Of a stretch of 64,000 nt of DNA, positions 1 to 9,853 are shown one piece after another. Position 1 is the stretch's first letter. Each line of letters starts with the position of its first letter. Below the pieces are notes generated by a model that saw only the letters and a list, made by a program, of their open reading frames with translations, ran no database searches and was not told the origin of the DNA. Source of the DNA: Stenotrophomonas maltophilia (lineage in GTDB: Bacteria > Pseudomonadota > Gammaproteobacteria > Xanthomonadales > Xanthomonadaceae); assembly GCF_023518235.1 (NCBI RefSeq), contig NZ_CP090423.1, forward strand, positions 2,542,001-2,606,000. The letters run 5' to 3'. Both the position numbers and the translations under genes were made by a program.

Positions 1-9
1 GAAGACCCG

Positions 10-1602
10 ATGTTGGACGCCAACCTGCAGTCGCAGCTGAAGACCTATCTGGAGCGCGTGACCCGCCCGATCCAGATCACCGCGCACGCCGACGACGGCG
101 CCAAGTCGCAGGAAATGCTGGAGCTGCTGCAGACCCTGGAAAGCCTGTCGGACAAGATCTCGCTGCAGGTGCTGCGCGATGGCCAGGGCCGTGTGCCGTC
201 CTTCGACCTGGGCACCCCGGGCCAGGACATCCACCTGACCTTCGCCGGTCTGCCGATGGGCCACGAGTTCACCTCGCTGGTGCTGGCGCTGCTGCAGGTC
301 GGCGGCCACCCGTCCAAGGCCACTGCCGAGCTGATCGAGCAGGTGCAGAACCTGGAGGGCGAGTACCGCTTTGAAACCTACTTCTCGCTGTCCTGCCAGA
401 ACTGCCCGGACGTGGTGCAGGCGCTGAACCTGGCTGCGGTGCTCAACCCGCGCATCCAGCACGTGGCCATCGACGGCGCGCTGTTCCAGGACGAAGTCGA
501 GCAGCGCGAGATCATGTCGGTGCCCACCGTGTACCTCAACGGTGAAGTGTTCGACCAGGGCCGCATGACCCTGGAACAGATCGTGGCCAAGCTGGACACC
601 AACGCCGGCAAGCGCGATGCCGAGAAGATCGCCGCCAAGGACGCCTTCGACGTGCTGGTGGTCGGCGGTGGCCCGGCCGGCGCGGCTGCGGCGATCTACG
701 CCGCGCGCAAGGGCATCCGCACCGGTATCGCCGCCGAGCGTTTCGGTGGCCAGGTGCTGGACACCATGGCAATCGAGAACTTCATCTCGGTGAAGGAGAC
801 CGAAGGCCCGAAGCTGGCCACGGCGCTGGAACAGCACGTGCGCGAGTACGAGGTGGACATCATGAACCTGCAGCGCGCCACTGCGCTGGTGCCGGCCGGT
901 GAAGACGGCCTGGTGCAGGTGCAGCTGGAGAACGGCGCGGTGCTGAAGTCGCGTTCGGTGATCCTGTCCACCGGTGCGCGCTGGCGGCAGATGAACGTGC
1001 CGGGCGAGGACCAGTACCGCAACAAGGGCGTGGCCTACTGCCCGCACTGCGATGGCCCGCTGTTCAAGGGCAAGCGCGTGGCGGTGATCGGCGGTGGCAA
1101 TTCCGGCGTGGAAGCGGCCATCGACCTGGCCGGCATCGTGTCGCATGTGACCCTGCTGGAGTTCGATTCCAGCCTGCGCGCCGATGAAGTGCTGCAGAAG
1201 AAGCTGCGCAGCCTGGCCAACGTCACCGTACTGACCAGCGCCCAGACCACCGAAGTGCTGGGCGACGGCAGCCGCGTCACCGGCCTGGTCTACAAGGACC
1301 GTGTCGGCGGCGACGCCCACCGCGTCGAGCTGGAAGGCATCTTCGTGCAGATCGGCCTGCTGCCCAACACCGAGTGGCTGAAGGATGTGGTGGCGCTGTC
1401 GCCGCGCGGCGAGGTCGTCATCGACGACCGCGGCCAGACCAACCTGCCGGGTGTGTTCGCCGCTGGCGATTGCACGACGGTGCCCTACAAGCAGATCATC
1501 ATCGCCATGGGCGCCGGCTCGACCGCCGCACTGAGCGCGTTCGACCATCTGATCCGCTCGTCGGTGAGCAACAGCAGCGGTGCCGTTGCTGAAGCTGCCT
1601 GA
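10..1602 (+). CDS. ahpF: Alkyl hydroperoxide reductase subunit F (AhpF)
   Basis: Flavoprotein disulfide reductase that passes electrons from NADH to the peroxiredoxin AhpC for peroxide detoxification in the cytoplasm. The 530 residues are the usual AhpF length. An N-terminal double thioredoxin-like module carries the redox pair in SCQNCPD (Cys129 and Cys132). It is followed by a thioredoxin-reductase-like core with the FAD motif [11 protein letters not shown] near residue 217 and the catalytic CPHC at Cys344 and Cys347, plus a C-terminal AAGDC motif typical of the FAD fold. The ATG at base 10 gives the standard AhpF N-terminus (MLDANLQ). The gene is complete, although its upstream partner, normally ahpC, lies outside the window. 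oxyR follows 85 bases downstream on the same strand, a common arrangement in xanthomonads. Confidence 0.97.
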   Translation: MLDANLQSQLKTYLERVTRPIQITAHADDGAKSQEMLELLQTLESLSDKISLQVLRDGQGRVPSFDLGTPGQDIHLTFAGLPMGHEFTSLVLALLQVGGHPSKATAELIEQVQNLEGEYRFETYFSLSCQNCPDVVQALNLAAVLNPRIQHVAIDGALFQDEVEQREIMSVPTVYLNGEVFDQGRMTLEQIVAKLDTNAGKRDAEKIAAKDAFDVLVVGGGPAGAAAAIYAARKGIRTGIAAERFGGQVLDTMAIENFISVKETEGPKLATALEQHVREYEVDIMNLQRATALVPAGEDGLVQVQLENGAVLKSRSVILSTGARWRQMNVPGEDQYRNKGVAYCPHCDGPLFKGKRVAVIGGGNSGVEAAIDLAGIVSHVTLLEFDSSLRADEVLQKKLRSLANVTVLTSAQTTEVLGDGSRVTGLVYKDRVGGDAHRVELEGIFVQIGLLPNTEWLKDVVALSPRGEVVIDDRGQTNLPGVFAAGDCTTVPYKQIIIAMGAGSTAALSAFDHLIRSSVSNSSGAVAEAA

Positions 1603-1608
1603 TCCACC

Positions 1609-1628
1609 GTTCCCAGATCACCGGGAAC
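1609..1628 (+). other. Short hairpin between ahpF and oxyR
   Basis: A 6-bp inverted repeat GTTCCC / GGGAAC separated by 8 bases lies just after the ahpF stop. No T tract follows, so it is more likely a weak pause or processing hairpin than a true terminator, and some readthrough into oxyR is plausible. Confidence 0.3.
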
Positions 1629-1687
1629 ATTGTCTGCCTGTCGGGTAACCATGCCGTCAGCCGGTCCGTTACCCCTGGGGTGTAAGG

Positions 1688-2653
1688 ATGAACCTACGTG
1701 ATCTGAAGTACCTGGTAGCCCTGGCCGACCACAAGCATTTCGGCCGGGCTGCCGCTTCCTGCTTCGTCAGCCAGCCCACGCTGTCCACGCAGATCCGCAA
1801 GCTGGAAGAAGAGCTGGGCCTGCCGCTGGTGGAACGCGCACCGCGCAAGGTGATGCTGACCCCGGCCGGCCAGGAGGCTGCCGCACGGGCACGGGTGATC
1901 GTGTCCGAAGTGGAACAGTTGAAGGAAGCGGCGCGGCGCAGCCGCGATCCGGAAGCCGGTACGGTGCGCCTGGGGATCTTCCCGACCCTGGGCCCGTACC
2001 TGCTGCCGCATGTGATCCCGCGCATCCGCGAGCGCTTCCCCGAACTGGAACTGCTGCTGGTCGAAGAAAAGAGCGACGTGCTGCTGGACCGCCTGCGCGA
2101 GGGCAAGCTGGACGCCGCACTGCTGGCGCTGCCGGTAATCGACGACCAGCTGCACGCCGAATTCCTGTTCGAGGAGCCGTTCCTGCTGGCCGTGTCCGGG
2201 CGCCACCCGCTGGCCCGCCGCGAACATCTGGACGTGCAGGAGCTGGCCACGCAGAAGCTGCTGCTGCTGGAAGACGGCCATTGCCTTCGCGACCAGGCGC
2301 TGGAAGTGTGCCGCCTGTTCGGCGCCAACGAGAAGTCCGAGTTCCGCGCCACCAGCCTGGAAACCCTGCGCCAGATGGTGGCCGCCGACGTCGGCATCAC
2401 CCTGCTGCCCAGCCTGTCGGTGCAGCCGCCGGTGCCGCGCTCGAACAACATCCGCCTGCTCGATTTCACCGGCGAAGGCCGCCCCAGCCGCCGCATCGCG
2501 ATGATCTGGCGCCGCAGCTCGGCGATGAACGATTTCCTGATGGAACTGGCCGACCAGTTCAAGCGCCTGCCACAGGCACTGTTCACCCTCGATGCGGTGA
2601 ATGCCGGCGTGGGCGACGCCACCGCGCTGCCCGGCCCGGTGCTGAACGGCTGA
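1688..2653 (+). CDS. oxyR: Peroxide-sensing LysR-type regulator OxyR
   Basis: Transcription factor that senses hydrogen peroxide and controls peroxide defence genes such as ahpCF and catalase. It has an N-terminal LysR winged helix-turn-helix (residues 1-60) and a C-terminal substrate-binding-like domain. The redox cysteines fall at residues 199 (in GHCLRDQ) and 208 (in EVCRLF), exactly the numbering of the E. coli OxyR pair, so peroxide sensing by disulfide formation is well supported. Length 321 residues, slightly longer than E. coli OxyR because of the tail. The ATG follows a purine-rich stretch (GGGGTGTAAGG) that serves as ribosome binding site. The position right behind ahpF fits regulator and target being neighbours. 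Confidence 0.97.
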   Translation: MNLRDLKYLVALADHKHFGRAAASCFVSQPTLSTQIRKLEEELGLPLVERAPRKVMLTPAGQEAAARARVIVSEVEQLKEAARRSRDPEAGTVRLGIFPTLGPYLLPHVIPRIRERFPELELLLVEEKSDVLLDRLREGKLDAALLALPVIDDQLHAEFLFEEPFLLAVSGRHPLARREHLDVQELATQKLLLLEDGHCLRDQALEVCRLFGANEKSEFRATSLETLRQMVAADVGITLLPSLSVQPPVPRSNNIRLLDFTGEGRPSRRIAMIWRRSSAMNDFLMELADQFKRLPQALFTLDAVNAGVGDATALPGPVLNG

Positions 2654-2721
2654 GCCCCTGCGGCGCGGGCCTGGAATCGGCAGGAGTCGATTCCGGCCGC
2701 ATTTGTCCCCACAATACAGAC

Positions 2722-2748
2722 AGGCGGCGCCAGCAGGTGCCGCCTTTT
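2722..2748 (+). terminator. Rho-independent terminator after oxyR
   Basis: A 7-bp stem AGGCGGC / GCCGCCT is followed directly by TTTT, 69 bases after the oxyR stop and just before the next gene. It should end the ahpF-oxyR transcript. Confidence 0.65.
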
Positions 2749-2776
2749 GCATGGCTTTCAACCAAGGAGCGTCACC

Positions 2777-3181
2777 ATGAACACCGCCAGCGGCCTGCCG
2801 CCGTCGATTACTGTATCCACCTTCGACATGGACCGCCTGGAGGCCATGCTCGATTCCCCTGCGCTGAGCCAGACGCCTGCCGCGCTCGCGCTTGCCGAAG
2901 AACTCAACCGGGCCACTGTGCTGGCACCGGACCAGATTCCCGAAGGCATCGTCATGATGCATTCGCGCGTGGAGTGCGAAGATGAAGTGTCGGGCGAAAC
3001 GCATGTCCTGACCCTGGTCTTCCCCCGCGAAGCCAACGTCGATGAGGGCAAGGTGTCCGTGCTGGCCCCGGTCGGCAGTGCCCTGCTCGGCCTGGCCATC
3101 GGCCAGAGCATCGACTGGAATGCGCCCGGCGGCCGCAAGCTGCGCCTGCGCGTGACCGCGGTCCACAACGACCGCCCCTGA
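2777..3181 (+). CDS. Rnk-type nucleoside diphosphate kinase regulator, GreA/GreB C-terminal fold
   Basis: A 134-residue protein of the Rnk/GreA-C family. The second half (about residues 60-130) contains the FKBP-like fold typical of the GreA/GreB C-terminal domain, recognisable in the stretch [18 protein letters not shown] and in [12 protein letters not shown]. It lacks the long N-terminal coiled coil of GreA, which is why Rnk is a better match than a transcript cleavage factor. Rnk proteins bind RNA polymerase and influence nucleoside diphosphate kinase levels; that role is inferred from the family. I chose the ATG at 2777, preceded by AAGGAG, rather than an upstream in-frame start at 2747. 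It is flanked by the oxyR terminator and the transaldolase gene. Confidence 0.8.
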   Translation: MNTASGLPPSITVSTFDMDRLEAMLDSPALSQTPAALALAEELNRATVLAPDQIPEGIVMMHSRVECEDEVSGETHVLTLVFPREANVDEGKVSVLAPVGSALLGLAIGQSIDWNAPGGRKLRLRVTAVHNDRP

Positions 3182-3231
3182 TTACCGCTGCGCACCGCGC
3201 GCGATTCGATCCCCCTGCACCAGGAGCCGTA

Positions 3232-4188
3232 ATGAGTACCCCGTCCAAACTGTCCCAGCTGCGCGAACTGTCCGTGGTCGTTGCCGATACCGGTGACTAC
3301 GACGCCATCAAGCGCCTGCAGCCGGTGGACTGCACCACCAACCCGACCCTGGTGAAGAAGGCGCTGGACCTGCCGGTCTACGCTGAGCTGATCGAACGCG
3401 AACTCGCTTGGGGCCGCCAGCAGAGCGGTGGCCGCGAAGCCGTGGTGCACGCCGTGGCCGATCGCCTGACCATCGGCGTCGGCGCGCTGCTGAGCACGCT
3501 GGTGCCGGGCCGCGTGTCCACTGAAGTGGACGCCGACCAGGCCCACGACACCGCCGCCACCGTGGCCAAGGCCCGCCAGTTCATCCAGATGTACGCCGAT
3601 GCCGGCGTGCCGCGCGAGAAGATCCTGATCAAGATCGCCGCGACCTGGGAAGGCGTGGAAGCCGCGCGCATCCTGCAGGCCGAAGGCATCGACTGCAACC
3701 TGACCCTGATCTTCAACCCGACCCAGGCGCTGGCCTGCAGCGAAGCCGGCGCGTTCCTGATCTCGCCGTTCGTCGGCCGCATCCTCGATTGGTACGTGGC
3801 CAATGGCCAGACCCCGGCCACCATCGATGAAGACCCGGGCGTGAAGTTCGTGCGCGGCGTGTATGCCGAGTTCAAGCGCCGCGGTTCGCCGACGGTGGTG
3901 ATGGGCGCCTCGTTCCGCTCCACCGCGCAGATCGAAGCGCTGGCCGGCTGCGACCGCCTGACCATTTCGCCGGACCTGCTGGAGAAGCTGGACGCCGACC
4001 ACGGCGAGCTGCCGCGCAAGCTGGTGGCCGGTGCCGCCGACGGCGCGGCGGTGACCCCGATCGACGCAGCGAAGTTCGCGGCGGATCTGGCGGCCGATCC
4101 GATGGCCACCGAGAAGCTGGCCACCGGCATCGATGCGTTTGCCAAGGATCTGCAGGCGCTGCGCGAGCGCATTCGCTCGGAACTGTGA
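3232..4188 (+). CDS. tal: Transaldolase
   Basis: Pentose phosphate pathway enzyme that moves a dihydroxyacetone unit between sedoheptulose-7-phosphate and glyceraldehyde-3-phosphate. The 318 residues match the TalB subfamily. The signature DCTTNPTLV is near residue 30 and the Schiff-base lysine sits in [11 protein letters not shown] (Lys134, equivalent to Lys132 of E. coli TalB). The ATG at 3232 has AGGAG upstream. Transaldolase near oxyR and ahpF may help supply NADPH under oxidative stress, but that is inference. A 590-base gene-free block with large palindromes follows. Confidence 0.96.
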   Translation: MSTPSKLSQLRELSVVVADTGDYDAIKRLQPVDCTTNPTLVKKALDLPVYAELIERELAWGRQQSGGREAVVHAVADRLTIGVGALLSTLVPGRVSTEVDADQAHDTAATVAKARQFIQMYADAGVPREKILIKIAATWEGVEAARILQAEGIDCNLTLIFNPTQALACSEAGAFLISPFVGRILDWYVANGQTPATIDEDPGVKFVRGVYAEFKRRGSPTVVMGASFRSTAQIEALAGCDRLTISPDLLEKLDADHGELPRKLVAGAADGAAVTPIDAAKFAADLAADPMATEKLATGIDAFAKDLQALRERIRSEL

Positions 4189-4259
4189 TTCCGGCCAACG
4201 GCTGAGCCCCTCGTGGCGGGTCGGTTGGTCGCGAAAGGCATGAAGCAAAAGCCGCGCTG

Positions 4260-4363
4260 GGGCGGGCGGGTTGGGTTCGCGGGAGACGCCGTGAATCCAT
4301 CCCTGGAGGCTTGGCCGCCGCATCCATGCGGCGGACACTCCCGCGAACCCAACCCGCCCGCCC
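4260..4363 (-). repeat. Large three-way-junction palindrome, copy 1
   Basis: Perfect 26-bp outer stem (4260-4285 with 4338-4363) enclosing 52 bases. The interior contains a 9-bp hairpin with CAT-CC-ATG at its tip (4315-4334). Reverse complemented, this interior aligns along its whole length with the interior of the element at 4587-4678, so both belong to one family in opposite orientation. A box GACAGTTTCC (4367-4376) just outside the arm is shared by the family. It lies between the convergent tal and msrA genes. No coding potential is evident. Confidence 0.75.
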
Positions 4364-4441
4364 TCTGACAGTTTCCGGTGGCCGTCCGCCACGGAAGAAA
4401 GAAAGAAGAGCAACAGCGGGTCGCGCGCTTCGCTTGCTCGC

Positions 4442-4464
4442 AGCCGAGCATGGCTCGGCTCTAC
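4442..4464 (-). repeat. SMAG palindromic repeat, monomer
   Basis: A 23-base palindrome with a CCGAGCATGGCTCGG core and CTAC at the right edge, i.e. GTAG on the minus strand. It is a single copy without an inverted partner and sits between the two large palindromes and next to the bidirectional terminator. Confidence 0.85.
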
Positions 4465-4490
4465 AGGAAGCACTGCAGGATCAAACAAAA

Positions 4491-4518
4491 AGGACGCGGC
4501 GAAGGCCGCGTCCTTTTT
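4491..4518. terminator. Bidirectional terminator between tal and msrA
   Basis: Perfect 10-bp stem AGGACGCGGC / GCCGCGTCCT with a GAAG loop, flanked by an A tract on the left (CAAACAAAA) and TTTTT on the right. It can terminate the rightward tal transcript and the leftward transcript that ends with msrA. Confidence 0.85.
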
Positions 4519-4586
4519 CTTTTCCATCAGTTCGTCAGAAACCCGATGCTCTTGCCCACCGTCACCGGGAAACTGTCGAAGGTGGA

Positions 4587-4678
4587 ACGGGGGCGGCTGG
4601 CAGGACCGTTGGCGCCATGGATGGCGCCATCGAGCCCCCATGGACGGGTTTACGGCGTGTCCTGCCAGCCGCCCCCGT
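4587..4678 (+). repeat. Large three-way-junction palindrome, copy 2
   Basis: Perfect 20-bp outer stem (4587-4606 with 4659-4678) around a 52-base interior. The interior has a 9-bp hairpin TGGCGCCAT-GG-ATGGCGCCA (4610-4629), then CGAGC, a small CCCAT/ACGGG hairpin and a terminal ACGGCGT. The box GGAAACTGTC lies at 4568-4577, just upstream of the left arm. The interior matches the copy at 28576-28673 almost base for base while the outer arms differ. Confidence 0.75.
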
Positions 4679-4718
4679 CCCGCCCAGCCATCAGCAACCC
4701 AGAGCCGCTTTGGCTTTC

Positions 4719-4741
4719 AGCCGACTAGCAGTCGGCTCTAC
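4719..4741 (-). repeat. SMAG palindromic repeat, monomer
   Basis: A 23-base palindrome with arms AGCCGACT / AGTCGGCT ending in CTAC (GTAG on the minus strand). It stands alone, 42 bases before the msrA stop codon. Confidence 0.8.
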
Positions 4742-4782
4742 CAGGCTTTGGCTTCTGCCCGCCGCAGGCGGACCTCCGCGCG

Positions 4783-5469
4783 TCAGCGCGGCGCTTCCAC
4801 ATCCAGGCCGATCGGGCAGCTCACGCCGGTGCCGCCAATGCCGCAGTAGCCGTTCGGGTTCTTCGCCAGGTACTGCTGGTGATAATCCTCGGCGTAGTAG
4901 TACGCCGGCGCCGGATACACGATCTCGGTGGTGATCGGGCCGTAGCCGGCTGCATCCAGCTGCGCCTGGTAGGCCTCGCGGCTGGCCAGCGCGGCCTTGT
5001 ACTGCGCCTCGCCGGTGGCGTGGATGGCCGAACGGTACTGGGTGCCGGTGTCGTTGCCCTGGCGCATGCCCTGGGTCGGGTCGTGGCTTTCCCAGAACAG
5101 CTGCAGCAGGCGCTCCAGGCTCACCACGGCCGGATCGAACACCACCTGCACCACTTCGGTGTGGCCAGTCAGGCCCGAACAGACCTCTTCGTAGGTCGGG
5201 TTCGGGGTGATGCCACCGGCATAGCCCACCGAGGTGCTGTACACGCCCGGCTCGGTCCAGAACTTGCGCTCGGCGCCCCAGAAGCAGCCCAATGCGAAAC
5301 GGACCTGCTGCAGGCCGGCGAAGCGATCCTTCAGCGGATGGCTGTTCACGAAGTGCTGGTTGCTGTGCAGCGGCAGCGGCTGCTCACGCCCCGGCAGCGC
5401 TTCTTCCGCACGCGGCAGGCGCTGCCTGAACGCACCGATGCCGAGAATGCCCTGGCCAATACCCAACAT
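4783..5469 (-). CDS. msrA: Peptide methionine-(S)-S-oxide reductase MsrA
   Basis: Repairs methionine sulfoxide in proteins (S epimer), using thioredoxin as reductant. The catalytic motif GCFWG places the nucleophilic cysteine at residue 62, and two more cysteines near the C-terminus ([13 protein letters not shown]) can resolve the sulfenic acid and be reduced by thioredoxin. The 228 residues and the roughly 55-residue N-terminal extension ahead of the core resemble E. coli MsrA. It starts 9 bases after the stop of the small DUF2007 gene, so the two are probably cotranscribed. The location near ahpF and oxyR is consistent with a stress-defence neighbourhood. Confidence 0.96.
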   Translation of the reverse strand: MLGIGQGILGIGAFRQRLPRAEEALPGREQPLPLHSNQHFVNSHPLKDRFAGLQQVRFALGCFWGAERKFWTEPGVYSTSVGYAGGITPNPTYEEVCSGLTGHTEVVQVVFDPAVVSLERLLQLFWESHDPTQGMRQGNDTGTQYRSAIHATGEAQYKAALASREAYQAQLDAAGYGPITTEIVYPAPAYYYAEDYHQQYLAKNPNGYCGIGGTGVSCPIGLDVEAPR

Positions 5470-5478
5470 GATGCGCTC

Positions 5479-5742
5479 CTACGCCGGCAGTCCGGCAATG
5501 TCATCTGCATCGGAGATGGGGTCGGACGGGGCCGGGCCCAAGTCCAGCGCGGCCACGATGTCCTCGGCCTGCGGGCGCGCGGCATCGGGGATGCCGACCC
5601 GCAGCACGCCGAACAGCGGCAGCTCGCCCATGCCGCCCAGCAGCGACTCGCCGAACACGAAGGCGGGAATGCCGGCATCTTCCAGCGCGTGCTTGACCAG
5701 GTGGGCGTCGAACAGGTTGTCGGCCTTGTACACGATGTGCAT
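5479..5742 (-). CDS. DUF2007-type small protein
   Basis: An 87-residue protein beginning MHIVYKADNLFDAHLVKH, which fits the DUF2007 pattern: a ferredoxin-like fold in which a short strand is followed by a helix that scans for inter-membrane or effector contacts. Some family members are annotated as putative signal-transducing proteins; the function here is unknown. The acidic C-terminal tail (ISDADDIAGLPA) is probably flexible. The ATG at 5742 is the only sensible start. A possible -10 hexamer TATGCT lies about 30 bases upstream. It is followed after 9 bases by msrA. Confidence 0.75.
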   Translation of the reverse strand: MHIVYKADNLFDAHLVKHALEDAGIPAFVFGESLLGGMGELPLFGVLRVGIPDAARPQAEDIVAALDLGPAPSDPISDADDIAGLPA

Positions 5743-5803
5743 GCGGCGGCTCCGTGGGACAGGGGTCCAGCATACGCCTGGGGGCTGAATGCCGGGTGCG
5801 TTC

Positions 5804-5902
5804 TGCCGGCCAGCGGCCGGCACTACCCATCTCCGCGTCAATCCACAATCCGGCGGCCGGCAACCGCAGAAGGTGGGGGGTAGTGCTGGCCGCTGGCCGG
5901 CA
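5804..5902. repeat. SMAG dimer upstream of glnS
   Basis: Two inverted 23-base repeats of the GCCGGCC type: 5804-5826 ends with CTAC (minus orientation) and 5880-5902 starts with GTAG (plus orientation). Here the GTAG ends point inward. The pair lies between the divergent DUF2007 and glnS genes. Confidence 0.8.
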
Positions 5903-5940
5903 GCCCCCTGGCCCACCGGGCAGCTCCGCCCGGTACGCGC

Positions 5941-5946
5941 TAGACT
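5941..5946 (+). promoter_or_regulatory. Probable -10 box for glnS
   Basis: TAGACT 39 bases before the glnS ATG matches the TAnnnT pattern seen upstream of several genes here. No convincing -35 element is visible. Confidence 0.35.
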
Positions 5947-5979
5947 GTTGGTCTTTCTGCCCTTTTTCGCCCCAGACTC

Positions 5980-7728
<1,749 letters not shown>

Positions 7729-7736
7729 GCAACGGC

Positions 7737-7759
7737 GCGGGCGCCCGCACGGCGCCCGC
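7737..7759 (+). other. Hairpin after glnS
   Basis: A perfect 9-bp stem GCGGGCGCC / GGCGCCCGC with a 5-base loop starts 8 bases after the glnS stop. No T tract follows, so it is probably a 3-prime stabilising or pausing hairpin between glnS and the next gene. Confidence 0.35.
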
Positions 7760-7771
7760 TCGACCGCGACG

Positions 7772-8425
7772 ATGATCACCGCCCTGTCCGCCCTGCTCTG
7801 GTTCATCTCGCAGCATCCGCTGCTGACGTTCTTTGCAGCAATGATGCTGGCCGGGCTGGTCTCGTGGTGGCGGCGTTCACCGGTCTACGCCATCGTGGTA
7901 TTCCCGCTGGCGATGCTCAACATCTTCCTCGGCAGCTTCCTCAACGCCACCTTCCTCAATGCGGTGGGCGAGCGCGGAGTGGCGGTGATCGTCAAGGCCG
8001 AGGAAACCAACTCCACGCTCAACGAACAGTACATCTGGCGTTACGAAGCGGTGTTGCGCACCGCCGAGGGCCGCGACGTGGAGGTGGTGTTCCATACCAA
8101 TACCGCCGCGATGTGGCCGCTGGAGAACACGATCCGCATCCCGGCGCAGGACCAGCCATTCGTGGTGAAGTACACCCCGGGTTTCCCGCGCAACTTCGTC
8201 ATCCTCACCAACGAATCTCCGCACGGCATCGCCCAGGCCCGTGCCAGCGCACGCGAGCGGGTGGAGGTGGCGGCGCGCAAACTGCACTTCAGCCCGGGCA
8301 ATACCGATTTCCGTGCGGACTATCGCCGCGAACTACAGACCTGGCTGCGCGACCAGGGCGATGATCCGCAGCAACAGACGGACGCGCAGCGGTATCGCGC
8401 AGAACTCGACGCGCTCGACCGCTAG
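7772..8425 (+). CDS. Membrane protein of unknown function
   Basis: A 217-residue protein that I do not recognise. Two hydrophobic segments lie at about residues 4-30 and 38-62, separated by a short basic linker (WWRRSP). After them comes a soluble domain (about 70-217) rich in beta-type sequence, with the stretch VVFHTNTAAMWPLENTIR, ending in a charged helical tail with several Arg and Gln. The predicted layout is inner-membrane anchored with one large soluble domain. It follows glnS and precedes another unknown gene by 48 bases; none of these neighbours suggests a role. Confidence 0.65.
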   Translation: MITALSALLWFISQHPLLTFFAAMMLAGLVSWWRRSPVYAIVVFPLAMLNIFLGSFLNATFLNAVGERGVAVIVKAEETNSTLNEQYIWRYEAVLRTAEGRDVEVVFHTNTAAMWPLENTIRIPAQDQPFVVKYTPGFPRNFVILTNESPHGIAQARASARERVEVAARKLHFSPGNTDFRADYRRELQTWLRDQGDDPQQQTDAQRYRAELDALDR

Positions 8426-8473
8426 CCCCAGGCCCGGCCTGGATGCCCCATTCCATCCATCCACAGGCCCGAC

Positions 8474-9196
8474 ATGACCACCGGCTCCATCGCCCTTCTC
8501 CCGCTGCTGCAGCAGGTGCTGCAGGAAGACGGCATCGCCTGCCGCGTCGACGGCAGCGCACTGCAGCTGGACAGCGGCCTGCGCCTGACCCCGCATGCGA
8601 TGGCGGCCCAGGCGCGCGACAACGGCGGCTGGCAGACCTCCACGGTCATCGAGATCCAGCATCCCGTACTGTTCGCCGATGGCCTGTTCGAGTACCAGCA
8701 CGCCAACGGTGCCGATGAGCAGGCGTCGCTGCTGTCCGGGCTGCAGACCTGGGTGCGGGTGGACCTGGCGACCCTGCAGACCGCGGTCGGCGCCGCCGAT
8801 GCGCAGGGCCTGCCGATGATGGGCCTGACCTATCCGGCCGGCGACGAAGGCGAGGAACTGCAGCGCACCGTGGTGCTGGGGCCGCTGGCGCATTACCGCG
8901 CACAGGAGGTGGATGCCTCCACCTGCCGCGAGGATGACCACGGCTCCTGCCCCTGCTGTCTGTTCACCAGGAGCATGGACGCCTTCGACGACCTGCTGAA
9001 GGCGCGCCCGTTTCTGGCCATCCGCCTGTTCGCCTCGCGCGACGCCGAGGGCCAGTGCGAGGCCGATTGCCGGGTCAACGGCCATGACTTCGCTGCCGCG
9101 CTGCCGCTGCTGCGCGCCTACGCCGCCAGCTGGCCGCAGGCCGGCCTGGAGTTCCGCAAGCAGTACGTGGTGATCCGCACCGGCGCGCCCGCCTGA
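8474..9196 (+). CDS. Conserved protein of unknown function (possibly DUF6348)
   Basis: A 240-residue soluble protein with no signal peptide or membrane segment. The middle part carries a cluster of cysteines (CREDDHGSCPCCLF, about residues 155-168) followed by TRSMDAFDDLL, and another pair (QCEADCRV) near residue 198. This CPCC-containing pattern reminds me of DUF6348, but I cannot confirm it. The cysteines could bind a metal. Start at the ATG in GACATGACC at 8474. It is cotranscribed at most loosely with the upstream membrane gene (48-base gap). Confidence 0.6.
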   Translation: MTTGSIALLPLLQQVLQEDGIACRVDGSALQLDSGLRLTPHAMAAQARDNGGWQTSTVIEIQHPVLFADGLFEYQHANGADEQASLLSGLQTWVRVDLATLQTAVGAADAQGLPMMGLTYPAGDEGEELQRTVVLGPLAHYRAQEVDASTCREDDHGSCPCCLFTRSMDAFDDLLKARPFLAIRLFASRDAEGQCEADCRVNGHDFAAALPLLRAYAASWPQAGLEFRKQYVVIRTGAPA

Positions 9197-9229
9197 TCCC
9201 GCCCACACCCGGTACAGGCCGGTGCGGCT

Positions 9230-9235
9230 ACACTG
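9230..9235 (+). promoter_or_regulatory. Possible -10 box of the nucleoside deaminase gene
   Basis: TACACT in GGCTACACTGCGC, 57 bases before the ATG, matches the TACnnT hexamers found elsewhere in this window. Confidence 0.3.
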
Positions 9236-9292
9236 CGCGCCGGTTTCCCAAGCAACCGCACTTTCTTCCATCCCACACGAGGCACCCCCGCG

Positions 9293-9853
9293 ATGCTGTA
9301 CGCGCAAGTCCACCTGACCCTTCCCGCCTGGATCCACGACCAGATCGACCTGGATCGTCGATATCCAGGCGATGAGGCCAAGGTCGCACTGGCGATCGAG
9401 CTGTCGCGACTGAATGTCGAGCACGCCAGTGGCGGCCCGTTCGGCGCGGTGGTGTTCGGGCCGGATGACAAGGTCATCGCCGCCGGTGTAAACCGGGTGA
9501 TGCCGCATGCGACATCGCTGGCGCACGCCGAAAACATGGCCTACATGCTGGCCCAGCAGCGCCTGCAGACCCCGCGCCTGAACGCGGTGCTGTCGCCGGT
9601 CACCCTGGCCACCAGCTCGCAGCCGTGCTGCCAGTGCTATGGCGCCACCGTGTGGGCCGGCATCGACCGCCTGCTGATCGGCGCCAGCTCGGCCGACGTC
9701 GAGGAACTGACCCCGTTCGACGAAGGCCCGCTGCCGGCCGACTGGGTCGGCGAACTCAACAAGCGCGGCATCGAAGTGGTGCAGGGCCTGAACCGCGACG
9801 CCGCACGCAGCGTGCTGCGCGCCTATGGGGAAAGCGATGGCGCCCGTTACTGA
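9293..9853 (+). CDS. Nucleoside deaminase (CMP/dCMP deaminase fold)
   Basis: Zinc-dependent deaminase of the cytidine/guanine deaminase superfamily. The zinc site is readable as the HAE motif (SLAHAENMAYML, about residues 78-89) and the second motif SSQPCCQCYGA (about residues 106-116), which contributes the PCxxC cysteines. The N-terminal part up to the GGPFGAVVF segment is typical of guanine deaminase-like and TadA-like enzymes. At 186 residues it is longer than TadA and lacks obvious tRNA-binding features, so a free base or nucleoside is the likelier substrate; the exact one cannot be told. rlmM overlaps its 3-prime end by 17 bases. Confidence 0.8.
   Translation: MLYAQVHLTLPAWIHDQIDLDRRYPGDEAKVALAIELSRLNVEHASGGPFGAVVFGPDDKVIAAGVNRVMPHATSLAHAENMAYMLAQQRLQTPRLNAVLSPVTLATSSQPCCQCYGATVWAGIDRLLIGASSADVEELTPFDEGPLPADWVGELNKRGIEVVQGLNRDAARSVLRAYGESDGARY

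Noticed and set aside
4364..4586. Small open frames between the palindromes downstream of tal
   Set aside because: They run through repeats and the terminator, lack ribosome binding sites and change frame between the homologous loci.
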